Assembly: GCA_015232555.1 (NCBI GenBank)
Contig: JADFZJ010000024.1
Span: 1 to 47,859, forward strand
Origin: Desulfamplus sp.
GTDB taxonomy: Bacteria; Desulfobacterota; Desulfobacteria; Desulfobacterales; Desulfobacteraceae
Direction: 5' to 3'
DNA: 47,859 nucleotides
A program made the position numbers and the translations under genes. The notes under the pieces are model-generated. The model was not told the origin of the DNA. It ran no database searches and saw nothing but the letters and a program-made list of their open reading frames with translations. Shown here in pieces: positions 7,345 to 16,578 of this stretch; position 1 is the first letter of the stretch; the number at the start of each line of letters is the position of its first letter.

Positions 7345-10038
7345 ATGAGTTCTGATTCTCTTGAAAAAGGATATGACCCCAACGGGATTGAAGATAAATG
7401 GTACAGGTATTGGTTAGATAAAGGTTTTTTTGAGGCAGCAGATAAAAGCGATAAACAGTCCTATTCGATTGTTATTCCACCGCCTAATGTGACTGGCGTT
7501 CTTCACATGGGTCATGCCCTTAATATAACCATACAAGATATAATGTGCAGATTTAGAAGGCTTTGCGGGGATAATGTCCTCTGGATGCCTGGTACAGATC
7601 ACGCTGGTATTGCAACTCAAAATATTGTTGAAAAAAATTTAGCAAAAAAGGGCATTACAAGAGATCAGTTAGGAAGAGAAAAATTCATTGAAGCTGTGTG
7701 GGAGTGGAAAGAACAGTCAGGCGGTGCAATCATAAATCAGCTTAAAAAAATCGGTGCATCCTGTGACTGGGCAAGAGAACGATTTACAATGGATAAAGGA
7801 CTTTCAGATGCTGTAAGAAAGGTCTTTGTACGTCTTTATAAGGATAATCTTATCTATCAAGGTCAATATATAATTAACTGGTGTCCAAGATGCAGAACAG
7901 CTCTTGCTGATCTTGAGGTTGATCATGAAGAGAATGATGGATTTCTATATTATATAAAATATCCGTTTGTAAATGGCACAGATGGACTTGTTGTTGCAAC
8001 TACCCGTCCTGAGACCATGTTTGGAGATACAGCAGTTGCCATCAACCCGAATGATGAGAGATATAAAAATATTGAGGACAAGAGAGTTGTTCTGCCTCTT
8101 ACCAACCGAATTATTCCAATTATCCGTGATGAGTATGTTGATATTCAATTTGGTACAGGTGCACTTAAGGTTACTCCTGCTCATGATCCAAATGACTTTA
8201 ATCTTGGAGAAAAGCATGGTCTTGAGAGGCTAAAAGTCATTGATGATAATGGAAATATGAACGAAAATGCAGGTGATTATCAAGGTCTTGATCGGTTTAA
8301 ATGCAGGGAAATGGCAGTTGAGGCACTTGAAAAACTTGGTCTTCTTGTAAAAAAAGAGCCTTTAAAAAATAGTGTTGGGCACTGTTATCGCTGTAAAACA
8401 GTTATTGAACCTTCGCTTTCCCGCCAGTGGTTTGTAAAGGCTGCTCCGCTTGCAAAGGTGGCAGCAGATGCTGTTAGAGATGGCAAAACCAGGATTATAC
8501 CTGCCAACTGGGCAAAAACATATTTTGACTGGCTTGATAATATCCAAGACTGGTGTATCTCAAGGCAGATATGGTGGGGGCACAGAATTCCAGTTTGGAA
8601 ATGTTACACCTGCGGACAGGTTATAGTTGAAGAGGTTGATCCTGATAAATGTGACGGATGCGGTTCTCTTGATATCTCTCAGGAGACCGATGTTCTTGAT
8701 ACATGGTTCAGTAGTGCACTTTGGCCGTTTTCCACAATGGGCTGGCCAGAAGATACTGATCTGTTAAAGACATTTTACCCCACAAGTGCCCTTGTTACAG
8801 GCTTTGACATTCTATTTTTTTGGGTTGCCAGAATGATGATGATGGGTACCCGTTTTATGGGAGAAGTTCCATTTAAAGATGTTTATATTCATGCTCTTGT
8901 AAGAGATGAGCATGGCAAGAAGATGAGTAAATCCAAAGGCAATGTTATTGATCCGCTTAAAATAATTGACAATTATGGTGCTGATGCGTTCAGATTTACC
9001 CTTTCGGCATTTGCAGCTCAAGGCAGGGATGTTCGTATGTCAGAGGAGCGGGTTGAAGGATACCGCAATTTTGTCAACAAACTTTGGAATGCTTCAAAAT
9101 TTACATTAATGCACCTTGAAAGTGTCAAAAATGGAGAGTCACTCCCTTTACAGCTTCACATTACAAACATTGAAGACAAAGCCTATTCTATCAGCGAGCA
9201 TTGGATACTATCAAGATGTGCAGCAACTGCTGAGGCAGTAAGTGCAGGTATTGAAAATTACAGGTTTAATGATGCTGCTAACGGTATTTACCAGTTTGTA
9301 TGGCATGAGTTCTGTGACTGGTATTTAGAAGCTGCAAAGTCTGCCCTTTACGAAAAAGAGGGGCAGAAGAGGCGTGATGCTTCAAGAACTGTTATAGCAA
9401 AGGTTCTTAAAGATATTATTATAATGCTCCATCCGTTTATGCCGTTTGTAACTGAAGAGATATGGCATGCCCTTCCAACAGTTAGTGGTTCGATTATGGA
9501 AGCCTCCTTCCCAGCAGATAACGACCCTGATCATACATTCAGAAACCTTCAGGTTGAAAAGAACATGGAGTTTATTATTGCTTTGATTTCAGGCATCCGC
9601 AATATTCGCGGGGAGATGAATATTCAGCCTTCACTCCAGCTTAATGTGGTATTGCAAACATCAGACGATGCTGAGAGACGGCTTATCACAGATAACGAAT
9701 CTCTGATTGAAAATCTCTCAAGACTTGAGAGCCTTACTCTTTCTGATACTGGAGAGGCACCTGTCTCTTGTGCCACAGGCGTGGTTATGGGAACTACGAT
9801 TTATGTATCATTAAAAGGTGTAATTGATTTTGATAAAGAGGAGCAGCGTTTAGAGAAAGAGCTTGATAAGGTAACTAAAGAGTTGCTTTCTATTTCAAAG
9901 AGGCTTACCAATGAGAGCTTCCTTGATAAAGCTCCTGAAGATGTTGTGGAAAAGGTAAAAGAGCAGCAAATTATGCTTCAGGATAAGAGCGACAAGCTAA
10001 CTTTAAACCTTGATAAAATCAAACAGATGAAAATATAA
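7345..10038 (+). CDS. valS: Valyl-tRNA synthetase
   Basis: Class I aminoacyl-tRNA synthetase charging tRNA-Val. The HIGH signature appears as HMGH (54-57) within PPPNVTGVLHMGHALN and the KMSKS signature is at 526-530. The editing (CP1) domain contains ATTRPETMFGDTAVAINP. A zinc-type knuckle is seen in CYTCGQVIVEE...CDGCGSLD. The C-terminus has the ValS coiled-coil arm (FDKEEQRLEKELDKVTKELL, then NESFLDKAPEDVVEKVKEQ). The length of 897 is normal for the bacterial short form. AGGAG lies eight bases before the ATG. It follows the acidic protein gene by about 50 bases and may share its transcript. Confidence 0.97.
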   Translation: MSSDSLEKGYDPNGIEDKWYRYWLDKGFFEAADKSDKQSYSIVIPPPNVTGVLHMGHALNITIQDIMCRFRRLCGDNVLWMPGTDHAGIATQNIVEKNLAKKGITRDQLGREKFIEAVWEWKEQSGGAIINQLKKIGASCDWARERFTMDKGLSDAVRKVFVRLYKDNLIYQGQYIINWCPRCRTALADLEVDHEENDGFLYYIKYPFVNGTDGLVVATTRPETMFGDTAVAINPNDERYKNIEDKRVVLPLTNRIIPIIRDEYVDIQFGTGALKVTPAHDPNDFNLGEKHGLERLKVIDDNGNMNENAGDYQGLDRFKCREMAVEALEKLGLLVKKEPLKNSVGHCYRCKTVIEPSLSRQWFVKAAPLAKVAADAVRDGKTRIIPANWAKTYFDWLDNIQDWCISRQIWWGHRIPVWKCYTCGQVIVEEVDPDKCDGCGSLDISQETDVLDTWFSSALWPFSTMGWPEDTDLLKTFYPTSALVTGFDILFFWVARMMMMGTRFMGEVPFKDVYIHALVRDEHGKKMSKSKGNVIDPLKIIDNYGADAFRFTLSAFAAQGRDVRMSEERVEGYRNFVNKLWNASKFTLMHLESVKNGESLPLQLHITNIEDKAYSISEHWILSRCAATAEAVSAGIENYRFNDAANGIYQFVWHEFCDWYLEAAKSALYEKEGQKRRDASRTVIAKVLKDIIIMLHPFMPFVTEEIWHALPTVSGSIMEASFPADNDPDHTFRNLQVEKNMEFIIALISGIRNIRGEMNIQPSLQLNVVLQTSDDAERRLITDNESLIENLSRLESLTLSDTGEAPVSCATGVVMGTTIYVSLKGVIDFDKEEQRLEKELDKVTKELLSISKRLTNESFLDKAPEDVVEKVKEQQIMLQDKSDKLTLNLDKIKQMKI

Positions 10039-10083
10039 CAAAATAATAGTCATCTCCTTATAGGCACAGCTAAAGATGAAACT

Positions 10084-10111
10084 GTAGAGACGCAAAGCGT
10101 TGCGTCTCTAC
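10084..10111. repeat. Perfect 12-bp-stem palindrome overlapping a stop codon
   Basis: GTAGAGACGCAA and TTGCGTCTCTAC form a perfect 12-bp inverted repeat around the loop AGCG, between the convergent valS and receiver-GGDEF genes. The right arm contains the stop codon of the minus-strand gene. Neither side is followed by a T run, so it does not look like a simple intrinsic terminator. From memory, closely similar GTAGAGACG-type palindromes are dispersed in cyanobacterial and Bacteroidetes genomes, so an interspersed element is more likely. Confidence 0.75.
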
Positions 10112-11001
10112 TTAGAAACTCTGTTTCTTCCGCCCTGCTTAGATTTAAACATCGCCATATCTGCACGCTTTATAAAAGATGGAATGCTCTCATTTTCGTT
10201 AAACTGTGCAACTCCTACACTTATAGTCGCAGATGTCTGCTGCCCTTCCGCTGGAAAGAACCGTTTTGAAGCAAATAAGACTCTTATTCTCTCTCCTACA
10301 ACACAAGCACTGTCAAGATTAGTCTCAGGAAGAATAACTGTAAACTCCTCTCCTCCATATCTGTAGGCAGAATCCATATTTCTTAAGCAGGATTTAATCA
10401 TTACTCCAAGTTCCATAAGAATCTTGTCACCTTCAAGATGTCCCCATGTGTCATTAAAAATCTTAAAATGGTCAATATCCATAAGCAGGAGAGAGAGCGT
10501 TGTTTTATATCTGATATGCCGTTGTATCTCTGCATTTAGCTGCTGATAAAAATGTCTATGGTTATAAAGCCCTGTAAGTCCGTCTGTTATGGCGAGCATC
10601 TCAAGTGTCTGGACTAACTCCTCGTGCTGGCGTTTAAGATTCATCTCTCTGATTACCCGTTTTATCCTGAGACTTAACTCTTCAAATCTGAATGGCTTGA
10701 ATATAAAGTCACTTGCACCAGCCTGTATAGCCTCTTCGTATGAGTGCTCGGCAATGTACCCTGTCATCACAATAACTTCGACTGGATGGGTCTCTTTAAT
10801 GATTCTGGTCATATCAAGTCCGTTCATTCCCTCCATTGCTATATCTGTCAGTATAATATCTGGCTGAAAAAGATTAAGCATTGAGAGTGCATCTTCAGCA
10901 CTTGATGTAGAAATAGTTGAGTAACCTAAAAATTTAAGAAATTCTTCTGTAGTTTCTCTGATAGCATCGTCATCATCAACAATCATAATGGATGTATTCA
11001 T
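10108..11001 (-). CDS. Response regulator with GGDEF diguanylate cyclase output
   Basis: Receiver domain (about 1-120) followed by a GGDEF domain, expected to make cyclic di-GMP when phosphorylated. The receiver has the acidic cluster at 9-12, phospho-acceptor D53 (LTDIAMEGMNG), T80 and K102 (FKPF). A coiled linker leads to the cyclase domain, whose active site is GGEEF (216-220). The inhibitory I-site RxxD is present as RNMD (207-210), so product feedback is likely. The ATG at 11001 has AAGGA seven bases upstream. No cognate histidine kinase is adjacent; the PAS fragment at 13.0 kb lacks a kinase domain. A PilZ protein encoded at 23.7 kb is a possible effector in the same window. Confidence 0.94.
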   Translation of the reverse strand: MNTSIMIVDDDDAIRETTEEFLKFLGYSTISTSSAEDALSMLNLFQPDIILTDIAMEGMNGLDMTRIIKETHPVEVIVMTGYIAEHSYEEAIQAGASDFIFKPFRFEELSLRIKRVIREMNLKRQHEELVQTLEMLAITDGLTGLYNHRHFYQQLNAEIQRHIRYKTTLSLLLMDIDHFKIFNDTWGHLEGDKILMELGVMIKSCLRNMDSAYRYGGEEFTVILPETNLDSACVVGERIRVLFASKRFFPAEGQQTSATISVGVAQFNENESIPSFIKRADMAMFKSKQGGRNRVSK

Positions 11002-11195
11002 TTCGTTCCTTGTGAGCAGACAATATTATTTTATTTGTGTTTAGTATCCAATATGTTATATTTAATAGTTATGAATCATCTTTTTTTGATTCAGAAAAGC
11101 TACAAATTAAGAATGAAACTTTATTATAGATGACAATCAATCGTCAATCTTTTGTTTGAGAACATTTTTGTTTTAAATTGTTATTTGAGGTGAAT

Positions 11196-13001
11196 TTGGC
11201 TGTAAAAAGAAAGAATATAAGAAACTTTAGTATCATTGCTCATATTGATCATGGTAAATCGACCTTTTCTGACAGACTTATACAGCTTGCTGGTATAGTC
11301 GCTGAACGTGATTTTCAAGATCAAATTTTAGATTCAATGGATATTGAGCGGGAACGCGGTATCACCATAAAGAGTCAGACAGTATCTCTGCCATATAAAG
11401 GAGAAGATGGCACAGAGTATCTGCTTAATTTGATTGATACTCCGGGGCATGTTGATTTCTCTTATGAAGTCTCTCGTGCGTTAGCATCGTGTGAAGGGGC
11501 ATTTATTCTTGTAGATGCAAGTCAGGGAGTTGAAGCCCAGACCCTTGCAAATATGTATCTTGCAATGGAGCATAACCTTGAAGTAGTGCCTGTCATTAAT
11601 AAAATTGATCTTCCATCTGCTGATATAGAGTGGGCAAAAGATCAGATAAGGGAAGATTTGGGGCTTGACAGTTCGACAGCTCTATTAGTATCGGCGAAAA
11701 CAGGGGAGGGGATGGAGAGAGTGTTTGACGCAGCGGTCAAACTGATGCCTCCCCCAGCCGGTGACTTATCTGCCCCGTTACAGGCACTTATATTTGACTC
11801 CCATTATGATGCTTACCGCGGCACTATTGTACATGTACGTCTGTTTCAAGGCAGAGTAAAAAAGGGAGACAAGATAGTTTTCATGTCCAATAATGCAGAG
11901 TACAAAGTTGAGGAGGTGGGATTCTTTCAGATTGTACGCAATCCGCAGGAGGAGCTTGAGGCTGGACAGGTGGGATATATTATTGCAGGCATCAAGATGA
12001 TAAGTGATGTTAGATGCGGCGATACAATAACTTTGGTATCTAATCCTTGTGAAGCACAGATGCCAGGATTCAGAGAACCAAATCCAGTTGTCTTTTCTTC
12101 AATGTATCCTGTGGCTGCTGATGACTATGAGGCACTTTCCGAAGCACTGGAGAAACTAAAACTCAACGATGCCTCGTTAATTTATGAAAAAGACGCTTCG
12201 ACAGCACTTGGATTTGGATACAGATGCGGTTTTTTAGGTCTTCTTCATCTTGAGGTTGTTCAAGAGCGTCTTGAGAGAGAGTATGATATCTCTCTGATTC
12301 TCACATCTCCTTCTGTTCAGTATGAGATAACCCGCAATGACGGTACAGTGCAGATTGTTGACAACCCTGCTCTCTATCCTGACCCTACAGAGATTGCCAA
12401 AACTCAGGAACCTTTTATTGATGCAGCAATTATAATTCCTGACAAGTATATGGGGGCTGTGATGCAGCTCTGCTTAGAGCATCGGGGGGTTAGCACAAAC
12501 TACCAATATCTGACACGTAATCGAATAGAGATGAAATTTAATCTGCCTCTTGCTGAAGTTGTATATGAGTTTTATGACAGATTAAAAAGTGTTACTCAAG
12601 GGTACGGCTCGTTTGACTATGATATTGCAGGATATCAAGAGACTGACCTTGTAAAACTTGATTTTTTGGTTAATGGAGAGCGGGTTGATGCCTTATCTCA
12701 ATTGGTGCATCGAGATAAGGCGGTTGACAGGGCAAGAAATGCCTGTGAACAGCTAAGAGAGGAGATTCCACGGCAAATGTTCAAGATTGCTATTCAAGGG
12801 GCAATCGGCGGAAAAATTATTGCCCGTGAGACAGTATCTGCCTACAGAAAAGATGTTACTGCCAAATGTTATGGCGGAGATATCTCAAGAAAAAGAAAGC
12901 TCTTAGAGAAGCAGAAAAAAGGAAAAAAACGTATGAAGATGGTTGGCAATGTAGAGATTCCGCAATCTGCCTTTCTCTCCGTGCTTAAATCTGGCAAATA
13001 A
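11196..13001 (+). CDS. lepA: Elongation factor 4 (LepA)
   Basis: Ribosome-associated translational GTPase. G1 is AHIDHGKST (15-23), G3 is DTPGHVDFS and G4 is NKIDLPSAD. The C-terminal LepA-specific domain is present, ending KKRMKMVGNVEIPQSAFL. The open frame reaches back to a TTG at 11178, but a TTG at 11196 has GAGG five bases upstream and gives MAVKRKNIRNFSIIAHIDHGK, matching the family start and length (601 residues). Both candidate starts are TTG, so expression may be modest. Identity is certain; the start is probable. Confidence 0.96.
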   Translation: MAVKRKNIRNFSIIAHIDHGKSTFSDRLIQLAGIVAERDFQDQILDSMDIERERGITIKSQTVSLPYKGEDGTEYLLNLIDTPGHVDFSYEVSRALASCEGAFILVDASQGVEAQTLANMYLAMEHNLEVVPVINKIDLPSADIEWAKDQIREDLGLDSSTALLVSAKTGEGMERVFDAAVKLMPPPAGDLSAPLQALIFDSHYDAYRGTIVHVRLFQGRVKKGDKIVFMSNNAEYKVEEVGFFQIVRNPQEELEAGQVGYIIAGIKMISDVRCGDTITLVSNPCEAQMPGFREPNPVVFSSMYPVAADDYEALSEALEKLKLNDASLIYEKDASTALGFGYRCGFLGLLHLEVVQERLEREYDISLILTSPSVQYEITRNDGTVQIVDNPALYPDPTEIAKTQEPFIDAAIIIPDKYMGAVMQLCLEHRGVSTNYQYLTRNRIEMKFNLPLAEVVYEFYDRLKSVTQGYGSFDYDIAGYQETDLVKLDFLVNGERVDALSQLVHRDKAVDRARNACEQLREEIPRQMFKIAIQGAIGGKIIARETVSAYRKDVTAKCYGGDISRKRKLLEKQKKGKKRMKMVGNVEIPQSAFLSVLKSGK

Positions 13002-13020
13002 TAGATAAAGGTCTCTATTT

Positions 13021-13815
13021 ATGCGGTTCCCATATAATACAGCCTCTTATAAAAAAAATACAAAGAGGCAAAAAGAGACGGAAAATCTCTATTATGCTTT
13101 TTTTAATACAACCCCTGCTGGATCAGTTATAACTACACTTCATGAGGGAAAGATTATTGATATCAATGAGAGCATGGTAAAAATGATCGGATTCTCAAGG
13201 GAAGAGTGTATAGGCAGAACTATTATTGATATAGGGTTTTATCCTGATATAAAGGCAAGAGATAATATTATTAAACTGCTGATTGAGAAAAAATCAATTC
13301 ATAATCAAGAGATGCAATTCCTTACAAGCTCAGGCGATTGCCATTATGGGATTTTTTCTGCTGAATTGATTGAATTACAGAATCAACCGTGTATCTTCTT
13401 ATCTATATTTTCCATTACAGGTAAACTTGAAGTTAACGGTAATATGGAAGCCAAAACTTCCCTTGAGAACGGCGAGAACAGCGTAAACAAATTTGAGATG
13501 CTATTTGAATATATCCCTGATATGCTGTTTGTGATTGATTATACAGGCAAGATACTTCACACAAACAGAGCAGCAAGTGAGTGTTTAGGTTACAGTGATG
13601 TGATGTTTAAAAAGATGCACATTCTCAATATTCACCCTTCAGATAAAAAATATGATGTTGTCAATATTATGGGGCGGATATTATCAGGTGAGACAGATAG
13701 ATTCGATATCCCGCTGCTAACCTTTACTGGTGAGGTTATACCTGTAGATACAAAAGTTGTTTTAACTCATTGGGATGACAAGAAGGCTGTTCTTGGAATC
13801 TCAAGAGAGAAGTAG
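13021..13815 (+). CDS. Two-PAS-domain protein, probably a truncated sensor
   Basis: Two PAS domains: the first at about 24-125 (FFNTTPAGSVITTLHEGKI, then INESMVKMIGFSREECIGR), the second at about 158-262 (MLFEYIPDMLFVIDYTGKIL, then NRAASECLGYSD). The second ends at the usual boundary GISREK and stops there. No kinase, GGDEF or other output domain is present, and no signal peptide or membrane segment is seen. Just past the stop, another frame encodes what looks like the start of a third PAS domain, so the gene is probably a fragment of a larger sensor kinase or cyclase. It lies 19 bases after lepA, with AAGGT before its ATG. Confidence 0.75.
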   Translation: MRFPYNTASYKKNTKRQKETENLYYAFFNTTPAGSVITTLHEGKIIDINESMVKMIGFSREECIGRTIIDIGFYPDIKARDNIIKLLIEKKSIHNQEMQFLTSSGDCHYGIFSAELIELQNQPCIFLSIFSITGKLEVNGNMEAKTSLENGENSVNKFEMLFEYIPDMLFVIDYTGKILHTNRAASECLGYSDVMFKKMHILNIHPSDKKYDVVNIMGRILSGETDRFDIPLLTFTGEVIPVDTKVVLTHWDDKKAVLGISREK

Positions 13816-13817
13816 AT

Positions 13818-13895
13818 TATAGAATCGCAGCAGACAAAACCGTTGATGATATCTCAAACAAATGGGATTTTAATAATCAAATAAACATCAATTAA
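13818..13895 (+). pseudogene. Remnant of a third PAS domain after the PAS protein stop
   Basis: Shifted relative to the preceding gene, this frame reads YRIAADKTVDDIS, then NKWDFNNQINI and a stop. PAS domains in multi-PAS sensors commonly begin with (E)KYR-x-(I/L)-A-(D/E)-N and continue to an aromatic or aspartate-bearing strand, which this resembles. It suggests that a frameshift and a downstream deletion shortened the sensor gene. Confidence 0.5.
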
Positions 13896-13961
13896 AAATA
13901 CCCAAGCTGCATTAATATCAGCGTTCAATGCAAATTAACAATTTAATCACAAGGAGAGAGA

Positions 13962-14729
13962 ATGAAACGTATTATTTTGACAGTGTTGATTGTGCTTTTG
14001 AGTTTATCTATTTGTGTCGCAGAGGAGAAGAAACTGAATATCGTTACGGATGATTGGCCTCCGTATGAGTTTAAAGCTGGAGAGGCTGGAAACGAATACA
14101 TAACAGGATTTTCCACAGAAGTTATTATAGCTGTTCTTAAAAAAATGAATGTTGGCATTAATGAGCGTATAAAGCAGCACCCTTGGGCAAGAGGAGAAAA
14201 AATGGTGATAGATGGTTCTGCTGACATGCTTTATACGGCTGCAGATAATCCTGAGAGGGCAAAACTTACCCATTATCCAACTGAATCTCTTATGGAATCT
14301 TCATGGTCATTTTTCATCAGGGCAGAAGATGCAGGAAAACTTAAATACAACTCTTTTGAGGATCTGAAAGGTCAGAAAATAGGAGTAGTACGCGGATATT
14401 CATATACTCCTGAATTATGGCAATTTATGAAAGCTGAAAATAATTTCGAGGAGGTAGCTTCTGATGACTTTAATGTTAAAAAGTTAGTAGGAAAACGTTT
14501 TAATTACATAATAATGGACTATGGAAATGGAAAAAGTCTGCTTAAAAACATGGGATTATCTGATAAAGTAGTTCCAATAGAAAACCCTATAAAGTCAATT
14601 TCATTATACGCTATTTTCAGTAAGAATACAGTTGATAAAGACTTTGTAGATAAATTCTCAGCAGAGCTTAAGGCGTTTAAGGCAACTCAAGATTATAAAG
14701 CTATTTATGAGAAGTACATTGGAAAATAA
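13962..14729 (+). CDS. Periplasmic solute-binding protein, family 3 type
   Basis: Exported binding protein. The first roughly 20 residues are a clear signal peptide (MKRIILTVLIVLLSLSICVA, then EEKKLNIV). The mature part begins with the strand-loop VTDDWPPYEF typical of SBP_bac_3 proteins and has the hinge segment FEDLKGQKIGVVRGYSYTP. AAGGAGAGAGA precedes the ATG. No ABC permease or ATPase gene is adjacent, so the protein is either an orphan transporter subunit or a sensor ligand-binding protein. The ligand is unknown; polar amino acids are the usual cargo of the family. Confidence 0.88.
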   Translation: MKRIILTVLIVLLSLSICVAEEKKLNIVTDDWPPYEFKAGEAGNEYITGFSTEVIIAVLKKMNVGINERIKQHPWARGEKMVIDGSADMLYTAADNPERAKLTHYPTESLMESSWSFFIRAEDAGKLKYNSFEDLKGQKIGVVRGYSYTPELWQFMKAENNFEEVASDDFNVKKLVGKRFNYIIMDYGNGKSLLKNMGLSDKVVPIENPIKSISLYAIFSKNTVDKDFVDKFSAELKAFKATQDYKAIYEKYIGK

Positions 14730-14748
14730 CATTGATTCCCTTATAAAA

Positions 14749-14780
14749 GATTTGACAACTTTTAACAAAGTTGTCAAATC
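14749..14780. repeat. Perfect 14-bp-stem palindrome between convergent genes
   Basis: GATTTGACAACTTT and AAAGTTGTCAAATC are perfect reverse complements around the loop TAAC. The hairpin lies between the convergent binding-protein gene and ilvC and may stop transcription from both sides, although no T run of note follows. A second, imperfect copy of the same palindrome lies at 47023-47052, so this is an interspersed repeat family. Confidence 0.8.
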
Positions 14781-14800
14781 TCAAATGAAATCCCCCGCAA

Positions 14801-16273
14801 CTACATGATAGGCTTCATAGCACTCATGTAAGATCGAAGCTCCCTTCCAACCATCTCCACAACAGTATAACGGATAGCTTCATTTACCTGTATCAGCTCC
14901 ATATTATCAACTCCGTTATCTTTGAGATCAAGCCCTTTTCCAATCACATCAACATCAATAGTTCTCATAAAACTTTTAAGAAGAGGAAGAGCCTTTTGAG
15001 TAAAAAGATAACAGCCGTATTCAGCAGTATCTGAAATGACAACATTCATCTCATAGAGTTTTCTTCTTGCAATTGTGTTTGCAATGAGAGGAACTTCATG
15101 CAAAGACTCATAATAAGCAGACTCTTCTTTAATGCCTGCTGCAACCATAGTGTCAAAAGCCAGCTCCACGCCAGCTTTGACCATTGCTATCATTAGAATA
15201 CCGTTATCAAAATACTCTTGTTCAGCAATATCTGCATCTGTACAGACTGATTTTTCAAAAGCGGTTTCAGCAGTTTCTGCACGCCATTTTAGAAGATTTG
15301 CATCTGCATTGTCCCAGTCTTCCATCATGGTTCTTGAGAACTCTCCAGACATGATATCATCCATGTGTTTGTTGAACAGAGGTCTTAAAATATCTTTCAT
15401 CTCCTCGGCAAGAGTAAACGCAATGATCTTTGCGGGGTTGGATAGTCTGTCCATCATATTGGTGATTCCACCATGCTTGAGTGCTTCTGTAATTGTCTCC
15501 CAGCCGTACTGAATCAATTTTGAAGCATATCCTGACTCAATGCCTTTTTCGATCATCTTATCGTAACAGAGAAGTGAACCCACCTGAAGCATACCACACA
15601 AAATAGTCTGCTCACCCATAAGATCGGATTTAACTTCAGCAATAAAAGAGGACTCAAGCACACCTGCTCTGTCTCCGCCTGTACCTGCACAGTATGCCAT
15701 TGCGGTCTCCCAGCCTTCTCCACGAGGATCATTTTCACCATGAACAGCAATAAGCGTTGGAACGCCAAATCCTCTTTTATACTCTTCTCTAACCTCTGTT
15801 CCGGGCGATTTTGGTGCAACCATTATAACTGTCAAATCGTCACGGATTTTCATACCTTCTTCAACAATGTTAAAGCCGTGGCAATATGCCAAACAGGCGT
15901 TCTTTTTCATAAGAGGCATTATGGCAGAAACAACCCCTGTATGCTGCTTGTCAGGTGTCAGGTTGATAACAAGATCGGCAGACGGGATCATCTCTTTATA
16001 ACCACCCGCTTTAAAGCCGTTTTCTGTGGCGTTTTTCCATGATTTACGTTTCTCTTCAATTGCAGAGTCTCTTAAAGCGTAAGATACATCTAAGCCGCTG
16101 TCCCTAAGATTTAACCCCTGATGCAGTCCTTGAGCACCACATCCGACAATCACAATTTTTTTGCCAATTAAGACATCTACACCATCAAATTCTGAAGAAT
16201 CCATAAAACGGCATTTACCAAGCTCTTCAAGTTGACGTCTTAAAGGTAATGTGTTGAAATAGTTTTGACTCAT
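14801..16273 (-). CDS. ilvC: Ketol-acid reductoisomerase (NADP), long class II form
   Basis: Converts acetolactate or acetohydroxybutyrate to the dihydroxy acid in valine and isoleucine synthesis. At 490 residues it is the long enterobacterial-type enzyme rather than the roughly 330-residue class I form. The Rossmann start is [19 protein letters not shown]; the NADP-specificity loop is near [20 protein letters not shown], the [16 protein letters not shown] segment and the metal-site [15 protein letters not shown] follow. The duplicated C-terminal knot has [26 protein letters not shown] is seven bases before the ATG. Its regulator gene ilvY lies nearby, but another gene separates them. Confidence 0.97.
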   Translation of the reverse strand: MSQNYFNTLPLRRQLEELGKCRFMDSSEFDGVDVLIGKKIVIVGCGAQGLHQGLNLRDSGLDVSYALRDSAIEEKRKSWKNATENGFKAGGYKEMIPSADLVINLTPDKQHTGVVSAIMPLMKKNACLAYCHGFNIVEEGMKIRDDLTVIMVAPKSPGTEVREEYKRGFGVPTLIAVHGENDPRGEGWETAMAYCAGTGGDRAGVLESSFIAEVKSDLMGEQTILCGMLQVGSLLCYDKMIEKGIESGYASKLIQYGWETITEALKHGGITNMMDRLSNPAKIIAFTLAEEMKDILRPLFNKHMDDIMSGEFSRTMMEDWDNADANLLKWRAETAETAFEKSVCTDADIAEQEYFDNGILMIAMVKAGVELAFDTMVAAGIKEESAYYESLHEVPLIANTIARRKLYEMNVVISDTAEYGCYLFTQKALPLLKSFMRTIDVDVIGKGLDLKDNGVDNMELIQVNEAIRYTVVEMVGRELRSYMSAMKPIM

Positions 16274-16578
16274 TTCTTTCTCCTTAAATTATATTAGGTA
16301 TTTTGTTAAAAGTGTTGATTTGCACTTGATAAATATTTATCAAAAAAAATTTTTTAAGCCGCTTTTAAATTTATCAATATCTATTGCAATCTATTGCAAA
16401 AACAGATTTTTATACTATTGCATGAAATAGCATTTTTATTGTTGCGTCAAGTGAATTAATTGAGATATTGTGTTGCTATATTTGAAATGATAAGTTGTTA
16501 TGATATATTAGAATAACATTCTTATTATGATTTTTAATCAATGTTATTGGGGCTATAAATATTTTAAGGAGGTGCGAG
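16274..16578. promoter_or_regulatory. Divergent regulatory gap between ilvC and the beta-helix gene
   Basis: 305 AT-rich bases between divergent starts. They hold the ilvC promoter on the minus strand, the promoter of the beta-helix gene on the plus strand and a cluster of TTGCA half-sites around 16384-16425, described as a candidate IlvY operator. No small gene is apparent. Confidence 0.55.
16384..16399. promoter_or_regulatory. Candidate IlvY operator
   Basis: TTGCAATCTATTGCAA is an inverted repeat with 7-bp arms around a 2-bp centre. Another half-site, ATTGCA, follows at about 16417-16422 in the same region. IlvY of enteric bacteria binds tandem operators in the ilvY-ilvC gap, and as I recall its sites are built on TTGCAA half-sites. 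The position, between ilvC and the divergent transcript that ends in ilvY, fits this role. It was not tested against a site model. Confidence 0.5.

Noticed and set aside
10084-10111. Bidirectional intrinsic terminator for valS and the GGDEF gene
   Set aside because: The stem is strong but no T run follows on either strand, and one arm overlaps a stop codon; an interspersed palindrome fits better, although it may still slow polymerase.
15132-15512. Plus-strand open frame of 126 codons opposite ilvC
   Set aside because: Antisense shadow of the strongly conserved ilvC coding sequence.
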